From assembly GCA_964408085.1 (NCBI GenBank), contig CAYOYB010000018.1, positions 1-12,932 of the forward strand: DNA of 12,932 nucleotides, given 5' to 3'. Source of the DNA: CAJLIR01 sp964408085. GTDB lineage: Bacteria; Bacillota_I; Bacilli_A; RF39; UBA660. How positions within the stretch are numbered: position 1 is the stretch's first letter; each line of letters starts with the position of its first letter. The translations under genes were made by a program, and so were the position numbers. This document shows positions 6,311 to 12,932 of this stretch, piece after piece. The notes beneath the pieces are model-generated. The model worked only from the letters and a program-made list of their open reading frames with translations. It did not search any database and was not told the origin of the DNA.

Positions 6311-7360
6311 ATGGCAACAAAAGCAACTAATGATAAAACATTAGATCAAGTATTATTAGATATAGAAAAACAGTTTGGAAAAGGAGCTGTTATGAAATTA
6401 GGTGATAATGAGCATAGAGAAATTGCAACTATTTCAAGTGGTTCATTATCATTAGATATAGCATTAGGTATTGGTGGTTATCCTAAGGGGAGAATTGTTG
6501 AGATATATGGTCCAGAGTCAAGCGGAAAAACAACATTCGCATTACACGCAATTGCTGAAGCACAAAAAAAAGGCGGACGTGCAGCATTTATTGATGCCGA
6601 ACATTCTTTGGACCCACAATATGCCGCCAAATTAGGAGTTAATATAGGTGACTTATTATTATCACAACCAGATAATGGCGAGCAAGCTTTAGAAATTTGT
6701 GAAGCTTTAGTACGTAGTGGCGCAATTAGTGTAATCGTTATTGATTCAGTAGCAGCATTAGTACCTCAAGCTGAAATTGAGGGAGAAATGGGAGATTCAC
6801 ATGTTGGCTTACAAGCTCGTTTAATGAGTCAAGCTTTACGTAAGCTTTCAGGTATTATTAGTAAAACCAATACGATTGCGATTTTTATCAATCAATTACG
6901 TGAAAAAGTTGGTGTAATGTTTGGAAATCCTGAAACAACACCAGGAGGAAGAGCTTTGAAATTCTATGCGTCAGTACGTTTAGAAATTAGAAGATCTGAA
7001 CAAATTAAATTAGGTACAGATATTATTGGAAACAAAACAAGCATTAAAGTTGTTAAAAATAAAATGGCACCTCCATTTAAAAGTTGTATGGTTGATATTA
7101 TGTATGGTGAAGGTGTATCTATCGAAGGCGAGATTGTCGATTTAGCTAGTGATGTTGGTATAATTGAAAAAACTGGGGCTTGGTATGCTTACAATGGCGA
7201 AAAATTAGGTCAAGGTAAGGAAAATGTTAAAGAATTACTTAAAACTAATCTTAAATTAAAAGAAGAAATTGAGAAAAAAGTTCGTGCTTATTATGAAATT
7301 GATTCTAATAAAGAAGATAAACCAAGCAAAGATATTAAAGATGAAAAAATAGAAGCGTAA
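6311..7360 (+). CDS. recA: Recombinase RecA
   Basis: RecA forms ATP-dependent filaments on single-stranded DNA, carries out strand exchange, and as a filament triggers LexA self-cleavage. The 349-aa length is standard. Visible landmarks are Walker A GPESSGKTT (67-75), DAEH with the catalytic Glu97, Walker B VIVIDSV (141-147), INQLREKVGVMFGNPETTPGG covering loop L2 (about 193-213), and an acidic-basic C-terminal tail (about 330-349). ATG 6311 has AGGAGG eight bases upstream. It is a single-gene unit with its own LexA-like box, promoter and terminator. cinA, which precedes recA in B. subtilis, is not present. It probably works with RecU, encoded nearby. Confidence 0.98.
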   Translation: MATKATNDKTLDQVLLDIEKQFGKGAVMKLGDNEHREIATISSGSLSLDIALGIGGYPKGRIVEIYGPESSGKTTFALHAIAEAQKKGGRAAFIDAEHSLDPQYAAKLGVNIGDLLLSQPDNGEQALEICEALVRSGAISVIVIDSVAALVPQAEIEGEMGDSHVGLQARLMSQALRKLSGIISKTNTIAIFINQLREKVGVMFGNPETTPGGRALKFYASVRLEIRRSEQIKLGTDIIGNKTSIKVVKNKMAPPFKSCMVDIMYGEGVSIEGEIVDLASDVGIIEKTGAWYAYNGEKLGQGKENVKELLKTNLKLKEEIEKKVRAYYEIDSNKEDKPSKDIKDEKIEA

Positions 7361-7375
7361 AAACTTCTTTTTTTT
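7345..7375 (+). terminator. Terminator of recA
   Basis: AGAAG (7351-7355) pairs with CTTCT (7364-7368) around an eight-base loop that contains the recA stop. An A-run before it can pair with the eight-T run (7368-7375), extending the stem. The G-C content of the stem is low, so strength is uncertain. Confidence 0.6.
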
Positions 7376-7406
7376 GGATAAATATTTTCTGTATGAAAAT
7401 TACGAC

Positions 7407-7435
7407 TTGACTTATTTTGCTATAACATTTACAAT
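7407..7435 (+). promoter_or_regulatory. rny promoter
   Basis: TTGACT (7407-7412), a 17-base spacer and TACAAT (7430-7435) give one mismatch to consensus in each hexamer. The transcript would start about 40 bases before the rny ATG. Confidence 0.75.
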
Positions 7436-7481
7436 TAAATTAGAACATTTTATATGTTTTGTAGAATAAATGGAGGTATAT

Positions 7482-9035
7482 ATGAATGATATTGCTTTCT
7501 CCATTTTACTAGTGCTAATTGGAATAATTGTCGGTGTTATAATAATTATAATTTTTAACTATATAAAAGGTACTTTGGCTTCTAAAAAAGCTGAAATGTT
7601 ATTAGAAAAGGCAAAAAAAGAAGCTGAAAAAATAAAAAAAGAACAAATTTTAGAAGCAAAAGAAGAAGCTTATAAAATAAAAAAAGAAACTGAACAACTT
7701 GTAAAAGAAAAAAAAGATGAAATAAAAGACACAGAAGAACGTTTATTAGTTCGTGAAGGTAATATGGATAGGCGTGACCAAACCTTACAAAATCGCGAAC
7801 AGTTATTAGAAGATAAAGAAAATAATTTAATTAACAGACAAAAAGATATCCAAAAAGAACAGGAAAAAGTGGAGGAAATAAAAAAAGAACAAATAGAATT
7901 GCTAGAGAAAATTGCTGGATTTTCAAAAGCTCAAGCTAAGGATTTGGTAATGAAAAAAGTAGAAGATATGATGAGTTTAGAAATAGCTTCTTATATTAAA
8001 GAACGTGAGGCAGAAGCTAAACTTGAAGTTGATAAAATTTCTAAAAGTATGTTAGTATCTTCGATGCAGCGATATGCTGGAGATGTTGCTAATGATCAAA
8101 CAGTAACTGTTGTTAATTTACCAAATGATGAAATGAAAGGAAGAATTATTGGTAGAGAGGGTAGAAATATTCGAACAATTGAAGCCGTAACAGGTGTTGA
8201 TTTAATTATTGATGATACACCAGAAGCAATTGTTTTATCAAGTTTCGATCCTTACCGAAGAGAAATAGCGCGTGTTACGATTGAAACATTAATTAAGGAT
8301 GGACGAATTCATCCAACGAGAATTGAAGAATTATATGATAAAACATCTAAAGAGATGCGTGAAAAAGTTTTAGAATATGGTCAATCAGCGCTTTTTGAAC
8401 TTGGAATTACCAAAATGGAGCCTGAATTAGTTGAATTAATAGGTAAACTTCATTTTCGAACTAGTTATGGTCAAAATGTTTTAAAACATTCAATTGAAGT
8501 AGCTGAGTTAACAGGTATTTTGGCAGCAGAAATTGGTGAAAATCAAACTTTAGCGAAAAGAGCTGGATTATTGCATGATATAGGTAAGGCTATTGATCAT
8601 GAGATTGAAGGTAGCCATGTAACAATTGGTGCTGAACTAGCTAAAAAATATAAAGAAAATGAGATTGTTATTAATGCAATTGAATCACATCATGGTGATA
8701 AACAAGCAAATTATGTTATTTCTGAGTTAGTTGCAATAGCTGATACATTATCAGCTTCAAGACCAGGGGCACGAAATGATTCTTTAGAAAATTATATTAA
8801 AAGATTAGAAGAATTAGAAAGTATTGCTACTGATATTGAAGGTGTTGATAAATCATTTGCTGTTCAAGCAGGACGAGAACTTCGTGTTATTGTAAAACCG
8901 GAAAGTATTGATGATTTACATAGTTATAAAATAGCACGTGATATAAAAAACAAAATTGAATCAGAATTACAATATCCTGGTACTATAAAAGTAACAGTTA
9001 TTAGAGAAATTCGTGCTGTTGAGGAAGCAAAGTAA
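7482..9035 (+). CDS. rny: Ribonuclease Y
   Basis: RNase Y is a membrane-anchored endoribonuclease that starts mRNA decay and processing in Bacillota. I start at ATG 7482 (517 aa; B. subtilis 520), with TGGAGG five bases upstream. The in-frame ATG at 7470 is part of that ribosome-binding site. The order of parts is: an N-terminal membrane segment (about 5-27), a long Lys/Glu-rich coiled coil (about 33-145), a KH RNA-binding domain with GRIIGREGRNIR (220-231), and an HD phosphohydrolase domain with LLHDIGKAIDHE (His365 and Asp366 as metal ligands) and ESHHGD (401-406). The C-terminal stretch (about 465-517) ends in YPGTIKVTVIRE, as in the family. The gene follows recA as in Bacillus and has its own promoter and terminator. 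Confidence 0.97.
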   Translation: MNDIAFSILLVLIGIIVGVIIIIIFNYIKGTLASKKAEMLLEKAKKEAEKIKKEQILEAKEEAYKIKKETEQLVKEKKDEIKDTEERLLVREGNMDRRDQTLQNREQLLEDKENNLINRQKDIQKEQEKVEEIKKEQIELLEKIAGFSKAQAKDLVMKKVEDMMSLEIASYIKEREAEAKLEVDKISKSMLVSSMQRYAGDVANDQTVTVVNLPNDEMKGRIIGREGRNIRTIEAVTGVDLIIDDTPEAIVLSSFDPYRREIARVTIETLIKDGRIHPTRIEELYDKTSKEMREKVLEYGQSALFELGITKMEPELVELIGKLHFRTSYGQNVLKHSIEVAELTGILAAEIGENQTLAKRAGLLHDIGKAIDHEIEGSHVTIGAELAKKYKENEIVINAIESHHGDKQANYVISELVAIADTLSASRPGARNDSLENYIKRLEELESIATDIEGVDKSFAVQAGRELRVIVKPESIDDLHSYKIARDIKNKIESELQYPGTIKVTVIREIRAVEEAK

Positions 9036-9054
9036 TTGTAAAATTACTTTTTTT
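9029..9054 (+). terminator. Terminator of rny
   Basis: AAAGTAATT (9029-9037) and AATTACTTT (9042-9050) form a perfect nine-base stem with a four-base loop, and the T-run continues to 9054. The rny stop codon (9033-9035) lies inside the left arm. Confidence 0.85.
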
Positions 9055-9098
9055 CTTCTTATCTAGACAGTAAAATTTTTAATTTTGTTATTAAGTAA

Positions 9099-9127
9099 TT
9101 GATAATATTTTATCTGTATGCTAAAAT
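9099..9127 (+). promoter_or_regulatory. yqeG-yqeH promoter
   Basis: TTGATA (9099-9104), 17 bases and TAAAAT (9122-9127), with a TG just before the -10 (TGCTAAAAT, extended type). The expected start is about 25 bases before the yqeG ATG. Confidence 0.75.
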
Positions 9128-9157
9128 GGTAATAATAGATAGGTAGGAGGAAGACAT

Positions 9158-9682
9158 ATGGAGAAGTATGTTCCAGATATGTATCAACAAAGTATATATA
9201 CAATTGATTATCAAATGTTGCTGGATAAAGGTATAAAATGTCTTTTGTTTGATTTAGATAATACTTTAGTTCCCGTAACTGATAGAAAACCTACTAAAAA
9301 ATTGAAAGAATTATTTGATGATTTAAAGAATAAGGGGTTTAAAGTTATTATATTTTCTAACAGTCATCGTAAAAGATTAAAACCATTCAAAGAAGAATTG
9401 AATGTTGATTGTTGTGCATCAGCTAAAAAACCTTTTAAAGAAAAATTTTTATTAGTTTTAAACGAATATCATTATAATGTTAATGAAGTAGCAATTATTG
9501 GGGATCAAATTCTTACTGATATTTTAGGTGGTAACAAAGTTGGAATTTTAACTGTTTTAGTTAATCCAATTAGTAATAGAGATTTCCTTATTACTAAAAT
9601 TAATCGTTTTCGTGAAAAACGAATTATGAAAAAATTGCGTGATAAAAATTTATTTTCTAAAGGTAGATACTATGAATTGTAA
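9158..9682 (+). CDS. yqeG: YqeG family HAD-IIIA phosphatase
   Basis: A soluble HAD-superfamily phosphatase whose substrate is not established for the family. The 174-aa protein shows HAD motif I FDLDNTLVPV (Asp32 nucleophile, Asp34), motif II FSNS (Ser67), the motif III Lys in SAKKP (Lys90 or Lys91) and motif IV IIGDQILTDILGG (Asp116, Asp121), so all catalytic elements are present. The N-terminal PDMYQQSIYTIDYQML is the typical YqeG opening. ATG 9158 has AGGAGG seven bases upstream. Its last 11 bases overlap yqeH, and this pair is conserved across Bacillota. The genes that follow yqeH in Bacillus (the aroE, yhbY and nadD cluster) are absent here. Confidence 0.93.
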   Translation: MEKYVPDMYQQSIYTIDYQMLLDKGIKCLLFDLDNTLVPVTDRKPTKKLKELFDDLKNKGFKVIIFSNSHRKRLKPFKEELNVDCCASAKKPFKEKFLLVLNEYHYNVNEVAIIGDQILTDILGGNKVGILTVLVNPISNRDFLITKINRFREKRIMKKLRDKNLFSKGRYYEL

Positions 9683-10643
9683 ATGTATAGGATGTGGCAT
9701 TAGTCTTCAAACTAGCAATAAACAATTACCAGGCTTTACACAAAATATTGAAGGTAAATATTGTGAACGTTGCTTTAGAATAAAAAATTATAATGAGTAT
9801 CAAAAAGTAGATAAAACAATTGGCGATTTTTATAGTATAATTGATAAAATAAATGCAACTGATGATTTAGTTTTACTTGTTGTTGATATAATGAGTATGG
9901 GTAATGAACTTAAAAAGTTAATGTCTAAGTTAAAAAATAAACCTTTAATTGTTATTTCGAAACGTGATATTTTTTCATACAAAATAAAAGATCAAAAACT
10001 ACTTGATTTAGTTTCAATACCATGCCTTGATAAAATTGTTATTAGCGCTAATAAAAATTATAATATTGATTTATTATTAGAAAAAATTAATTTTTATAAA
10101 AATAGTAAAAATGTTTATTTAGTCGGATTAACTAATTCTGGTAAGTCAACTTTGGTTAATAAGATGATTTACAATTATACAGATTTAGAATCAAACATTA
10201 CAACAAGCATGTTACCTTCAACAACCCTAGATACAATTGAAATACAAATTAATGATAATTTAAATTTAATTGATACACCAGGTATTATTGATATGGGTAA
10301 TATTAGTAATTATTTAGATAATAGTACTTTAAAAAGATTATTTATAAAACGTGAAATTAAACCTATAACTTATCAAATAAAATGTAAACAGTATTTTTTT
10401 ATTGATAATTTTTTTAAAATCGAATGTTTAGAACCTTGTGATATGACATTTTATATTTCTAATCAATTAAAAATTAATAGATTATATAAAGATATACCTG
10501 TTGATTTTACTAAGACTGAGTTAATGACAACAGCAAATTGCGATATTGTTATTAATGGGTTAGGCTTTATAGCTATTAATAAAGATGTTAAAATAAATAT
10601 TTATACTTATGATGATATTGAAATTTATATAAGAAATAAATAA
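9672..10643 (+). CDS. yqeH: Ribosome biogenesis GTPase YqeH (circularly permuted)
   Basis: YqeH is needed for assembly of the 30S ribosomal subunit in B. subtilis. ATG 9672 (323 aa) has AAAGGT upstream, within yqeG. An earlier in-frame start at 9639 would add residues before the zinc finger and has no ribosome-binding site. A four-Cys zinc finger comes first (CIGC, Cys5 and Cys8; CERC, Cys31 and Cys34), followed by the family-typical FRIKNYNEYQ. The GTPase motifs appear in permuted order: G4 as SKRD (96-99), G5 as SAN (125-127), G1 GLTNSGKST (152-160), then G3 DTPG (201-204). The C-terminal region ends IEIYIRNK. G4 has Ser where the usual motif has Asn. The protein is about 40 residues shorter than the 366 aa of B. 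subtilis, mainly in the C-terminal half. Confidence 0.95.
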   Translation: MNCKCIGCGISLQTSNKQLPGFTQNIEGKYCERCFRIKNYNEYQKVDKTIGDFYSIIDKINATDDLVLLVVDIMSMGNELKKLMSKLKNKPLIVISKRDIFSYKIKDQKLLDLVSIPCLDKIVISANKNYNIDLLLEKINFYKNSKNVYLVGLTNSGKSTLVNKMIYNYTDLESNITTSMLPSTTLDTIEIQINDNLNLIDTPGIIDMGNISNYLDNSTLKRLFIKREIKPITYQIKCKQYFFIDNFFKIECLEPCDMTFYISNQLKINRLYKDIPVDFTKTELMTTANCDIVINGLGFIAINKDVKINIYTYDDIEIYIRNK

Positions 10644-10665
10644 AAGTATGTTAGGTTTTATTTAT

Positions 10666-10697
10666 AATATTTTTAAGAAATCTTAAAAATATTTTTT
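10666..10697 (+). terminator. Terminator of yqeG-yqeH
   Basis: AATATTTTTAAGA (10666-10678) and TCTTAAAAATATT (10681-10693) are perfect complements separated by two bases (a few pairs at the tip must open), followed by T to 10697. Confidence 0.8.
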
Positions 10698-10718
10698 AGT
10701 TATATATATTTTTAACTA
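10697..10718 (+). repeat. Second small inverted repeat before the HerA-like gene
   Basis: TAGTTA (10697-10702) and TAACTA (10713-10718) flank a ten-base AT-only loop directly after the yqeH terminator and ten bases before the next -35. It is weak and could be a backup terminator element, an operator, or chance in AT-rich DNA. Confidence 0.3.
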
Positions 10719-10729
10719 TAAGATTATTC

Positions 10730-10758
10730 TTGATTTTATTATATATAGAATGTATAAT
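10730..10758 (+). promoter_or_regulatory. Promoter of the HerA-like gene
   Basis: TTGATT (10730-10735), a 17-base spacer and a perfect TATAAT (10753-10758). The predicted start near 10765 lies downstream of the ATG at 10750, which rules out that longer reading frame. Confidence 0.8.
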
Positions 10759-10782
10759 TATAATAGTAAGGTAGGGATATTT

Positions 10783-12555
10783 ATGTTAGGTAACATAATT
10801 GGTTTTTATAATAATGAGTTATTAGTTAAATTAAGTGTAGATTTAAATAAGTTTCAAAATATTGTTAATTTGTATGTAATTATTCAAGATCAAGAACAAA
10901 AATATGTTGGTGAGATAATTAATGTTAAAGATGAAATTGCCTACATTTCTTTATTAGGTGAATTTCATGGTGAAAATTTTATACCAGGAATTTTAAAAAA
11001 CCCATCCTTTTCAGCGAATGTTAAATTAATTTCTAAAGAAAGAATGAATTTGATTATTGGTATGAGCAACTATTCTGAAAGAACACATCTATATCTTGGA
11101 GAAAGCGCTCTATATGATGGTTTAAAAGTTGGAGTTTCAATTAATGATTTTTTTAGTAATCATTTTGCTATTTTAGGATCTACTGGTAGTGGTAAATCTA
11201 GTTGTTTATCTAGAATTTTACAAAATTTATTTGATAAACAACAGTCTATAGCTTATAAATCAAGTATTTTTATTTTTGATGCTTATGGTGAATATCATAG
11301 TGTTTTTAAAGCCTTAACTAATCGTAGTCAAGAAATAAATTTTAAGACTTATACAACTAATACTTATTTTGAGGATACTGATGTTTTAAAAATCCCTTTA
11401 TGGCTTTTAGGGGTTGATGATTATGCTTTACTTTTAGGAGCAGAGAATACTAATCAATTGCCAATAATTGAAAAAGCTTTAAAATTAGTTACTATTTTTG
11501 TTAAAGGTGATCAAGAAACTATAAAGTATAAAAATGATATTATAGCTCGTTCATTATTGGAAATTTTATCAAGTGGAAAGGCTTCAACACAAATAAGAGA
11601 TCAAGTTTTATCTGTTTTATCACGTTATAATACAAGTGAACTAAATTTAGAAACACCTGTTTTTCAACCAGGTTATACAAGGCCATTTAGACAATGTTTA
11701 TTAATTGATGCTAGTGGTAAAATTAGAGATATGGAACTTATTATGAATTTTATTGAAGGCTTCTTAACAGAAGACTATGAATTAACCTTACCTGATGGTT
11801 CATTCACTTATACATTAGATGATTTAAAAGATGCTTTTGATTTTGCACTTATTTCAGAGGGAAGCTTGAAAAGTGAAAAAGTTTATGATGAATCTAATAT
11901 ACTTAGAATTCGTTTGCATTCTTTAGCTAATGGAAAAGAACGTGTATTCTTTGAATATCCAGAGTATGTTACAAAAACGCAATATATTAGAAATTTATTA
12001 ACAGCCGAAAATGGGAAAAAAGCACAAATCATCAATTTTAGTATTAATTATGTTGATGATCGATTAGCAAAAAATATTGTTAAAATATATTCTAAATTAT
12101 TGTTTGATTATGCTAAAGATGTAAGCAAAAGAAATGTTTTACCATTCCATATTTTCTTAGAGGAGGCCCATCGTTATATTCAAGATGATTATGATCGTGA
12201 TATTTTAGGATATAATATTTTTGAGAGAATTTCTAAGGAAGGTAGAAAATATGGTGTTTTACTTGGTATGATATCACAACGACCTTCTGAATTATCTGAA
12301 ACAGTTGTATCACAATGTTCTAATTTTATTATTTTTAGAATGGTTCATCCACGTGATATTAATTATATTAAGGATTTAATTCCTAATATGTCTTTAGGTT
12401 GGATAGCAAAAATTAAATATTTGCAACCAGGTACTAGCATTAGTTTTGGTACGGCATTTCACATTCCAACGATGATTCGTTTTGAAATGCCATATCCAGC
12501 TCCAGAAAATAGTAGTTGTGATTTAAGTAATATTTGGTTTGTTGATAGAAGATAG
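10783..12555 (+). CDS. HerA-like HAS-barrel/DUF87 ATPase
   Basis: A member of the HerA/FtsK superfamily of hexameric DNA-translocating ATPases. The start is ATG 10783 (590 aa), with AAGGTAGGG six bases upstream. The in-frame ATG at 10750 overlaps the promoter -10. A beta-rich N-terminal region (about 1-110) resembles the HAS-barrel. Then come Walker A GSTGSGKSS (132-140, Lys138), IFDAYGEYHSVF (164-175, the HerA-typical D-x-x-GEY), Walker B HIFLEEAHRYI (456-466, with Glu460/461) and the sensor-like ISQRPSEL (497-504) followed by SNFIIFRM. All ATPase motifs look intact. HerA works with the nuclease NurA in archaea, and bacterial HerA proteins pair with SIR2 or other effectors in phage defence, but no partner gene adjoins this one. 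It has its own promoter and terminator. The biological role is unknown. Confidence 0.85.
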   Translation: MLGNIIGFYNNELLVKLSVDLNKFQNIVNLYVIIQDQEQKYVGEIINVKDEIAYISLLGEFHGENFIPGILKNPSFSANVKLISKERMNLIIGMSNYSERTHLYLGESALYDGLKVGVSINDFFSNHFAILGSTGSGKSSCLSRILQNLFDKQQSIAYKSSIFIFDAYGEYHSVFKALTNRSQEINFKTYTTNTYFEDTDVLKIPLWLLGVDDYALLLGAENTNQLPIIEKALKLVTIFVKGDQETIKYKNDIIARSLLEILSSGKASTQIRDQVLSVLSRYNTSELNLETPVFQPGYTRPFRQCLLIDASGKIRDMELIMNFIEGFLTEDYELTLPDGSFTYTLDDLKDAFDFALISEGSLKSEKVYDESNILRIRLHSLANGKERVFFEYPEYVTKTQYIRNLLTAENGKKAQIINFSINYVDDRLAKNIVKIYSKLLFDYAKDVSKRNVLPFHIFLEEAHRYIQDDYDRDILGYNIFERISKEGRKYGVLLGMISQRPSELSETVVSQCSNFIIFRMVHPRDINYIKDLIPNMSLGWIAKIKYLQPGTSISFGTAFHIPTMIRFEMPYPAPENSSCDLSNIWFVDRR

Positions 12556-12572
12556 AAATATCTTCTTTTTTT
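12547..12572 (+). terminator. Terminator of the HerA-like gene
   Basis: AGAAGATA (12547-12554) and TATCTTCT (12559-12566) form a perfect eight-base stem with a GAAA loop and a T-run to 12572. The stop codon (12553-12555) lies at the top of the left arm. Confidence 0.9.
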
Positions 12573-12677
12573 GTTTTATTATAACATTAATTTTCTTCAA
12601 AAAATATTATAAGTATTTTATACTAAATATATATTAGAAAAAATAGATAGAAAATAAATAAAATATAAGAAAAGTAA

Positions 12678-12686
12678 TGTTATAAT
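12678..12686 (+). promoter_or_regulatory. Extended -10 promoter of the pilin-like gene
   Basis: TGTTATAAT is a perfect extended -10 element. No good -35 is found 17 bases upstream, which is usual for extended -10 promoters. The rest of the 12573-12718 spacer is AT-rich with nothing else I can name. Confidence 0.6.
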
Positions 12687-12718
12687 ACATAACGTATAGT
12701 AGTCTTAAGGAGCAGTGT

Positions 12719-12932
12719 ATGAAAAAAAATAAAGGATTTACATTAATCGAATTACTAGCAGTAATAGTAATATTAGCCGTAATAGCTTTAATTGCGATAC
12801 CAGGTATATTAAACATCATTTATAAAGCTAAATTATCAGCGGCTGAGGATTCAACATTAGGTGTAGTGTCGGCAACGGATAATTATATAGGAAACTTTAT
12901 GGTAAAAAATGATGGTTCATTTCCTAGTGGAG
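12719..12932 (+). CDS. Type IV pilin-like / type II secretion pseudopilin, N-terminal part (3' end outside window)
   Basis: The first 71 residues are visible. They open with a short basic leader and a class III prepilin signal, KG/FTLIELLAVIVI, with cleavage expected after Gly6 and Glu at mature position 5. The hydrophobic helix (about 7-32) serves as membrane anchor and filament core. The region after it (about 33-71) is the start of the globular head, with no family-specific motif yet in view. ATG 12719 has AAGGAG six bases upstream. Such proteins need a prepilin peptidase and an assembly ATPase, neither of which is in the window. Codon use favours A-ending codons (Val GTA five of six, Ile ATA six of ten), unlike the T-ending preference of its neighbours. 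It could be a competence-type, secretion or surface pilin. Confidence 0.88.
   Translation, partial: MKKNKGFTLIELLAVIVILAVIALIAIPGILNIIYKAKLSAAEDSTLGVVSATDNYIGNFMVKNDGSFPSG

Noticed and set aside
10750..10782. Longer N-terminus for the HerA-like protein
   Set aside because: It would start upstream of the predicted transcription start, within the promoter, while ATG 10783 has a good ribosome-binding site.
10783..12555. HerA-based phage defence system
   Set aside because: No effector or nuclease gene adjoins it, and both sides are closed by terminators, so the window does not support a defence operon.
12634..12819. Open frame of 61 codons on the minus strand
   Set aside because: It is antisense to the pilin signal region and the AT-rich spacer, and its hydrophobicity mirrors the pilin helix.
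1..12932. CRISPR arrays, tRNA genes and insertion sequence ends
   Set aside because: No spaced direct repeats, no cloverleaf with the TTCRA loop and no paired terminal inverted repeats were seen on either strand.
1..12932. Mycoplasma-type genetic code (TGA as Trp), considered because of the AT-richness
   Set aside because: Trp is encoded by TGG in recA and other genes, TGA closes rodZ at its natural end, and no long gene contains an in-frame TGA.

Overview
The window is a low-GC, gene-dense piece of a Bacillota chromosome. The gene families (RecU, a ponA-type class A penicillin-binding protein, GpsB, bacterial type B RNase P RNA, RodZ/YmfM, PgsA, RecA, RNase Y, YqeG, YqeH) and the strong AGGAGG-like ribosome-binding sites are those of the Bacilli side of the phylum. 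The AT-richness, short spacers and simplified operons fit an Erysipelotrichales/RF39-like gut lineage, but that placement is an inference. TGA is used as a stop (rodZ) and Trp is TGG, so the standard bacterial code applies, not the Mycoplasma code.

Layout. Left edge (1-188, +): the C-terminal end of an Rpn/PD-(D/E)XK transposase-like protein, closed by a terminator. It converges on the minus-strand recU-ponA pair (3971 down to 317), whose own terminator is a perfect 26-bp palindrome. A divergent spacer (3972-4367) holds the recU promoter, a possible 32-codon gene or small RNA with its own hairpin terminator, and the gpsB promoter. Then, on the plus strand, follow gpsB, rnpB, rodZ and pgsA (4368-6155), packed so tightly that rnpB has no visible intergenic promoter. 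After a strong terminator come recA (with a LexA-like box and a near-consensus promoter), rny, the overlapping pair yqeG-yqeH, and a HerA-like ATPase, most with their own promoter and terminator. The right edge cuts into a type IV pilin-like gene.

How the genes fit together. ponA, gpsB, rodZ and pgsA serve cell-wall growth, division and membrane phospholipid synthesis. recU and recA act in homologous recombination and repair. rnpB and rny process and decay RNA. yqeH is a ribosome-assembly GTPase. The window joins two blocks that lie apart in Bacillus subtilis (recU-ponA/gpsB-rnpB and rodZ-pgsA-recA-rny), and cinA, which sits between pgsA and recA in B. subtilis, is absent.

Most of the window is conserved housekeeping DNA. 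No clear new defence or mobile system is visible. The points most worth a second look are the small transcription unit upstream of gpsB, rnpB embedded between gpsB and rodZ, the unusual N- and C-terminal extensions of the penicillin-binding protein, the HerA-like ATPase with no nuclease partner beside it, and the pilin gene with different codon use.
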